Shown here one piece after another: positions 61,088 through 64,000 of a stretch of DNA of 64,000 bases (position 1 is the stretch's first letter; every line of letters starts with the position of its first letter). The stretch comes from VRUE01 sp963698085 (GTDB taxonomy: Bacteria; Actinomycetota; Thermoleophilia; Solirubrobacterales; 70-9). Where the stretch lies: positions 1,922,001-1,986,000 of the forward strand of contig OY969122.1 in assembly GCA_963698085.1 (NCBI GenBank). Direction: 5' to 3'. The notes beneath the pieces are model-generated. The model was not told where the DNA came from and did no database searches. It saw only the letters and a program-made list of their open reading frames with translations. A program made the translations under genes and the position numbers.

Positions 61088-63216
61088 AGGTGACTCATTG
61101 GAAGGCGCTCTGCACCGCGGTGCTGGCTCTCGCCCTCGTTCCTCCCAGCGCCGGGGCCGCCGGAGGCCACCAGCTGCTCGGCGCGATCACGGGTGAGCGG
61201 ATCGGCCTCTTCGAGCAGATCAAAGGCGCCTGCGGCGTCGCCGTCGACGCCGACGAGAACGTCTACGTCGCCGACTACTACCAGAACCGCGTCGTCATCT
61301 TCAACGACGAATGGGAGTTCCTGACGAAAATTACCGGCATCAACCCGCTCGACGCCGGCGGCGTCGCCCCAATCGACGGCCCCTGCGACCTCGCCGTCGA
61401 CTCCAGCGGTCGGCTCTACGTCAACAACTATCACCGTGAGGTCGTTCGCTACACGCCGGCGCAGTACCCGCCGCAGGAAGGCACCACCTACGGCTCGCGG
61501 ACGGTGATCGACTCGAACCACTCGACCGGGGTCGCCGTCGACCCCGCGACCGACCGCGTCTACGTCGACGACCGCACCTACGTCGCCGTCTACGAGCCCT
61601 CGGGGGAGCCGGTCGAAGAATCGGGCAATCCACTGCGGATCGGCGAGGGCTCGCTCGGGGACGGCTACGGCGTCGCGATCTCGGGCTTCGAAGGCAACGC
61701 GCAGTACGCGGCCACCAAAGGCGACGTCTACGTAGGCGACGCCGCCACCGAGACGGTCAAGGTCTACGATCCCGCGCTCGATCCCGACAACCCGCAGAGC
61801 GAGATCCGCGGCGACGGGACCGAGGAGGGGCGCTTCTACCTGACCGACACCGACCTCGCGGTCGATCCCGTCGACGGCCACCTCTACGTCTCCAACAACC
61901 TCGAGCCCCACTTCGAAGAAAAACCGGAAGCGGTGGTCGACGAGTTCAGCCCGCTGGGCAACTACCGCGGCTCGGTGCCGGACTCGTTCACCAACGGCTT
62001 TCCCTCGTTCCTGCAGGCCGGGGAACCGACCGGGCTGGCGATCACCGAAGGCGGCCTGCTCTACGTGACCAGCGGCAACTACGAAAACGCAGCGGTGTTC
62101 GCCTTCGGACCACCCGCCGCCGCCGAAACGCGCATCCTTACCGTCGCCAAAGGGGGCGCCGGGTCGGGCACGGTGACCAGCATCCCCTCCGCGATCGCCT
62201 GCGGGCCAGTCTGCGAGGGTGAGTTCGACTTCGAGTCGACCATCGTGCTCAAAGCCACGGCGGCGCCCGGCAGCCAGTTCGCCGGTTGGGGGCCGGGCGA
62301 TTGCGACGACGAACCGAGCCCGGGCCGCTGCTCGGTGGAAATGGACGCAGACCACGCGGTGACGGCCGAATTCGAGCCCGTCGCCGAAGGGGCGGGGCTG
62401 GGTTCGCTGTCCGGGCAGGCTTCCGCTGCTGAGGCCTCCCCTTCGCATGCTCCGCCTCCCCCGACTATCGCCGCAAAACGCAAACGCGCTCAGCGCCACT
62501 ACCTCGAGTCGGTGCAGAAGGGCAACCTGCGCGTCTCGATGAGCGGGCGCATCTCGCCGACCGCCCTGCCGCGCACCGGAGCGGCGCCGGTCTCCGTCTT
62601 CGTCGGCGGCCAGATCTCGACTACCAACGGCGCCGAGCTACCGCAGCTGAAGGGGCTGCGGATCGAGTTCAACCGCGGCGGCCGGCTCGAAGACCGCGGC
62701 CTGCCGGTCTGCCCGCTGCAGCAGATCAAGATCGCCTCCAGCGCCCGCGCGCTCAGCGCCTGTCGTTCGGCCCTGGTCGGTAGCGGTAGCTTCGAGGCCA
62801 ACATCGTCCTGCGCGGCCAGGAGCCCTACCCGACCACCGGTCGCCTGCTCGTCTTCAACGGCCGCAAAGGGGGCAAGGAGGTCCTCTTCGGGCACATCTA
62901 CTCGAGCGAGCCCTTCGCGACCTCCTTCGTCATCACCTTCAAGATCGCCCACCGCGCAAAGGGCACCTTCGGCACGGTGTTCACGGCTTCGCTGCCCGAA
63001 GCGCTGGGCGACTGGGGCTACGTCACCGCGATCGAGATGAAGCTCTCGCGCCGCTACAGCGCCGGCGGCGAGCGCCGCAGCTTCCTCAGCGCCGGCTGCC
63101 CGGCGCCCAAGGGCTTCCCCGGCGCGGTCTTCACCCTGGCGCGGACGAGCTTCTCCTTCGCCGGCGGCAAGACGCTCAGCTCGGGCTTGACCAGGGACTG
63201 CAAGGTGCGCCGATGA
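61084..63216 (+). CDS. Secreted NHL-repeat protein with a divergent InlB-type repeat
   Basis: A 710-aa protein from GTG 61084, overlapping the B4 stop. Signal peptide ALCTAVLALALVPPSAGA. Residues ~40-340 contain NHL-type repeats (GVAVDADENVYVADYYQNR, DLAVDSSGRLYVNNYH, GVAVDPATDRVYVDD, LAVDPVDGHLYVSNN). Residues ~350-430 form a divergent InlB B-repeat/bacterial-repeat domain with four Cys (ACGPVCEGEF, AGWGPGDCDD, GRCSVEMDADH). The C-terminal third (~470-710) is a conserved secreted domain without a name that I recognise. It parallels the A proteins but follows its B partner. Confidence 0.85.
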   Translation: MKVTHWKALCTAVLALALVPPSAGAAGGHQLLGAITGERIGLFEQIKGACGVAVDADENVYVADYYQNRVVIFNDEWEFLTKITGINPLDAGGVAPIDGPCDLAVDSSGRLYVNNYHREVVRYTPAQYPPQEGTTYGSRTVIDSNHSTGVAVDPATDRVYVDDRTYVAVYEPSGEPVEESGNPLRIGEGSLGDGYGVAISGFEGNAQYAATKGDVYVGDAATETVKVYDPALDPDNPQSEIRGDGTEEGRFYLTDTDLAVDPVDGHLYVSNNLEPHFEEKPEAVVDEFSPLGNYRGSVPDSFTNGFPSFLQAGEPTGLAITEGGLLYVTSGNYENAAVFAFGPPAAAETRILTVAKGGAGSGTVTSIPSAIACGPVCEGEFDFESTIVLKATAAPGSQFAGWGPGDCDDEPSPGRCSVEMDADHAVTAEFEPVAEGAGLGSLSGQASAAEASPSHAPPPPTIAAKRKRAQRHYLESVQKGNLRVSMSGRISPTALPRTGAAPVSVFVGGQISTTNGAELPQLKGLRIEFNRGGRLEDRGLPVCPLQQIKIASSARALSACRSALVGSGSFEANIVLRGQEPYPTTGRLLVFNGRKGGKEVLFGHIYSSEPFATSFVITFKIAHRAKGTFGTVFTASLPEALGDWGYVTAIEMKLSRRYSAGGERRSFLSAGCPAPKGFPGAVFTLARTSFSFAGGKTLSSGLTRDCKVRR

Positions 63217-64000
63217 GGAGGGGCATTGGGTCTTCGCCGTTGATGGCAAGCCCGCGAATATCCGCATGGCGTCGCGTCACGCTCGCCGTCACGCTCGGCC
63301 TGCTCTCGACGCTCTGCTGGGCCCCCCAGGCCCGCGGCGCCGAAGCGAGCTGGGAGTTCGAGCCCGCCAGCTGGGACTTCGGCACGGTCGTGCCGGGCGA
63401 TGGTCCCACGCCGCCCAAGGCCTTCACCCTCACCAACACCGGCGACGTGGAGCTGTCGGTCTTCTTCGTGGCGGTCGGCGGGAACGAAGGGGCCGGCTTC
63501 TCGATCGCCGCGAACAAATGCGGGAAACTCACTCCCAGTGCGAGCTGCACGATCGAAGTCACCTTCGACCCCTCCTCGGCTGGACCCAAGGATGGGGCGC
63601 TTTCGGTCTCGAGCCAGGGTGGAGAGGCGCCCCAGGCCACCGCCGAGCTGAGTGGCACCGGCGCCGGGCCTGAAATCTCGATGACTCCGGGCTCACACAG
63701 CTTCCCTGCGTTGCCACTCGGCGACGTTTCGCCATCGCGGTCGTTTACGCTGACCAACACCGGCAGCCTCGACCTGACGATTTCCTGGCTGTCCTTCGTC
63801 CTCTACCTGCACGGCGACACGGACCAGTTCCGGATCACCGGCGGCACCTGCGCTGCCGGGCTCGTGGTGCTGCCGCAGGGGACCTGCACGGTTGAGGCGA
63901 CCTTTGCGCCCACCCGACCCGGATATCTGGCGGCCGACCTGTTGATCGGCAGCAACGCTTCCGGCCTTCCTCACGTGGCGACCGTGGAAGGCTTCGGCAT
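63213..64000 (+). CDS. Secreted choice-of-anchor-D / ASH-like domain protein, N-terminal part
   Basis: The frame starts at ATG 63213 overlapping the previous stop (ATGA) and runs off the window end; 262 residues are visible. After a signal peptide (VTLAVTLGLLSTLCWAPQARG) there are two ASH/HYDIN-type Ig-like domains: FEPASWDFGTVVPGDG, FTLTNTGDVELSV, CTIEVTFDPSSAGPKDGALS; then HSFPALPLGDVSPSRSFTLT, CTVEATFAPTRPGYLAADLL. Such domains are adhesive or structural modules of exported proteins. It is the third gene of the B4-NHL-ASH operon. Confidence 0.87.
   Translation, partial: MRRGIGSSPLMASPRISAWRRVTLAVTLGLLSTLCWAPQARGAEASWEFEPASWDFGTVVPGDGPTPPKAFTLTNTGDVELSVFFVAVGGNEGAGFSIAANKCGKLTPSASCTIEVTFDPSSAGPKDGALSVSSQGGEAPQATAELSGTGAGPEISMTPGSHSFPALPLGDVSPSRSFTLTNTGSLDLTISWLSFVLYLHGDTDQFRITGGTCAAGLVVLPQGTCTVEATFAPTRPGYLAADLLIGSNASGLPHVATVEGFG

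Overview
The window is high-GC, gene-dense DNA with many ATGA/GTGA stop-start overlaps. It looks like an actinobacterium of the class Thermoleophilia (Solirubrobacterales-like). This is inferred from the secreted NHL/PD40/Fn3-like giants, the collagen-like protein with a VFAMLGGAYA signal segment, the TetR clusters and the DUF6328 protein, not from a marker gene. There are no rRNA, tRNA, CRISPR or IS genes that I can see.

Region 1 (1-20.3 kb) is ordinary metabolism and regulation: the tail of a MocR-type regulator, an ETHE1-like sulfur dioxygenase with rhodanese domains, acetyl-CoA synthetase, a K+-channel-like protein, a MarR-MFS efflux operon, a four-gene OpuB/OpuC-type osmolyte ABC operon, a methylthioadenosine salvage pair (mtaP-mtaD), a DUF6328 membrane protein, an HD hydrolase, a PAS + metallo-beta-lactamase pair, a PlsC acyltransferase flanked by two paralogous coiled-coil/TM mini-proteins, two divergent pairs of TetR regulators, and an XRE + nucleotidyltransferase toxin-antitoxin-like pair. 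Four long perfect hairpins (43-52 bp) are scattered here. Two belong to one 52-bp family with conserved ends and core and covarying stem arms; one lies in frame inside a TetR gene.

Region 2 (20.5-42.8 kb) is a secretome island. A collagen-like protein is followed by a tandem alternating array A1-B1-A2-B2-A3-B3. A proteins (about 1,300 aa) carry NHL repeats, Fn3-like repeats, a PD40-type propeller and a basic Cys-rich tail. B proteins (about 1,090 aa) carry a DUF11-like domain and four degenerate two-cysteine modules. Each A overlaps the next B by 4 bp, the unit repeats every ~7.14 kb, and parts are nearly identical, which indicates recent duplication or gene conversion. B1 and A2 are fused into one 2,381-aa frame by a one-G difference in a homopolymer.

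Region 3 (42.8-64 kb) continues with a PucR-type regulator whose 5' end looks frameshifted, two giant secreted proteins (sedolisin-like and metzincin-like protease domains, each followed by Fn3-like repeats and a long CxAVG/WNG repeat array, with 1,260 bp of identical 3' ends), a PD40 protein, two vapBC toxin-antitoxin modules, a fourth divergent B protein, an NHL protein and the start of a choice-of-anchor-D (ASH-like) protein.

Functional reading: the island encodes co-translated, exported, repeat-built proteins that probably form an extracellular or envelope assembly. Their biochemical role cannot be read from the sequence.
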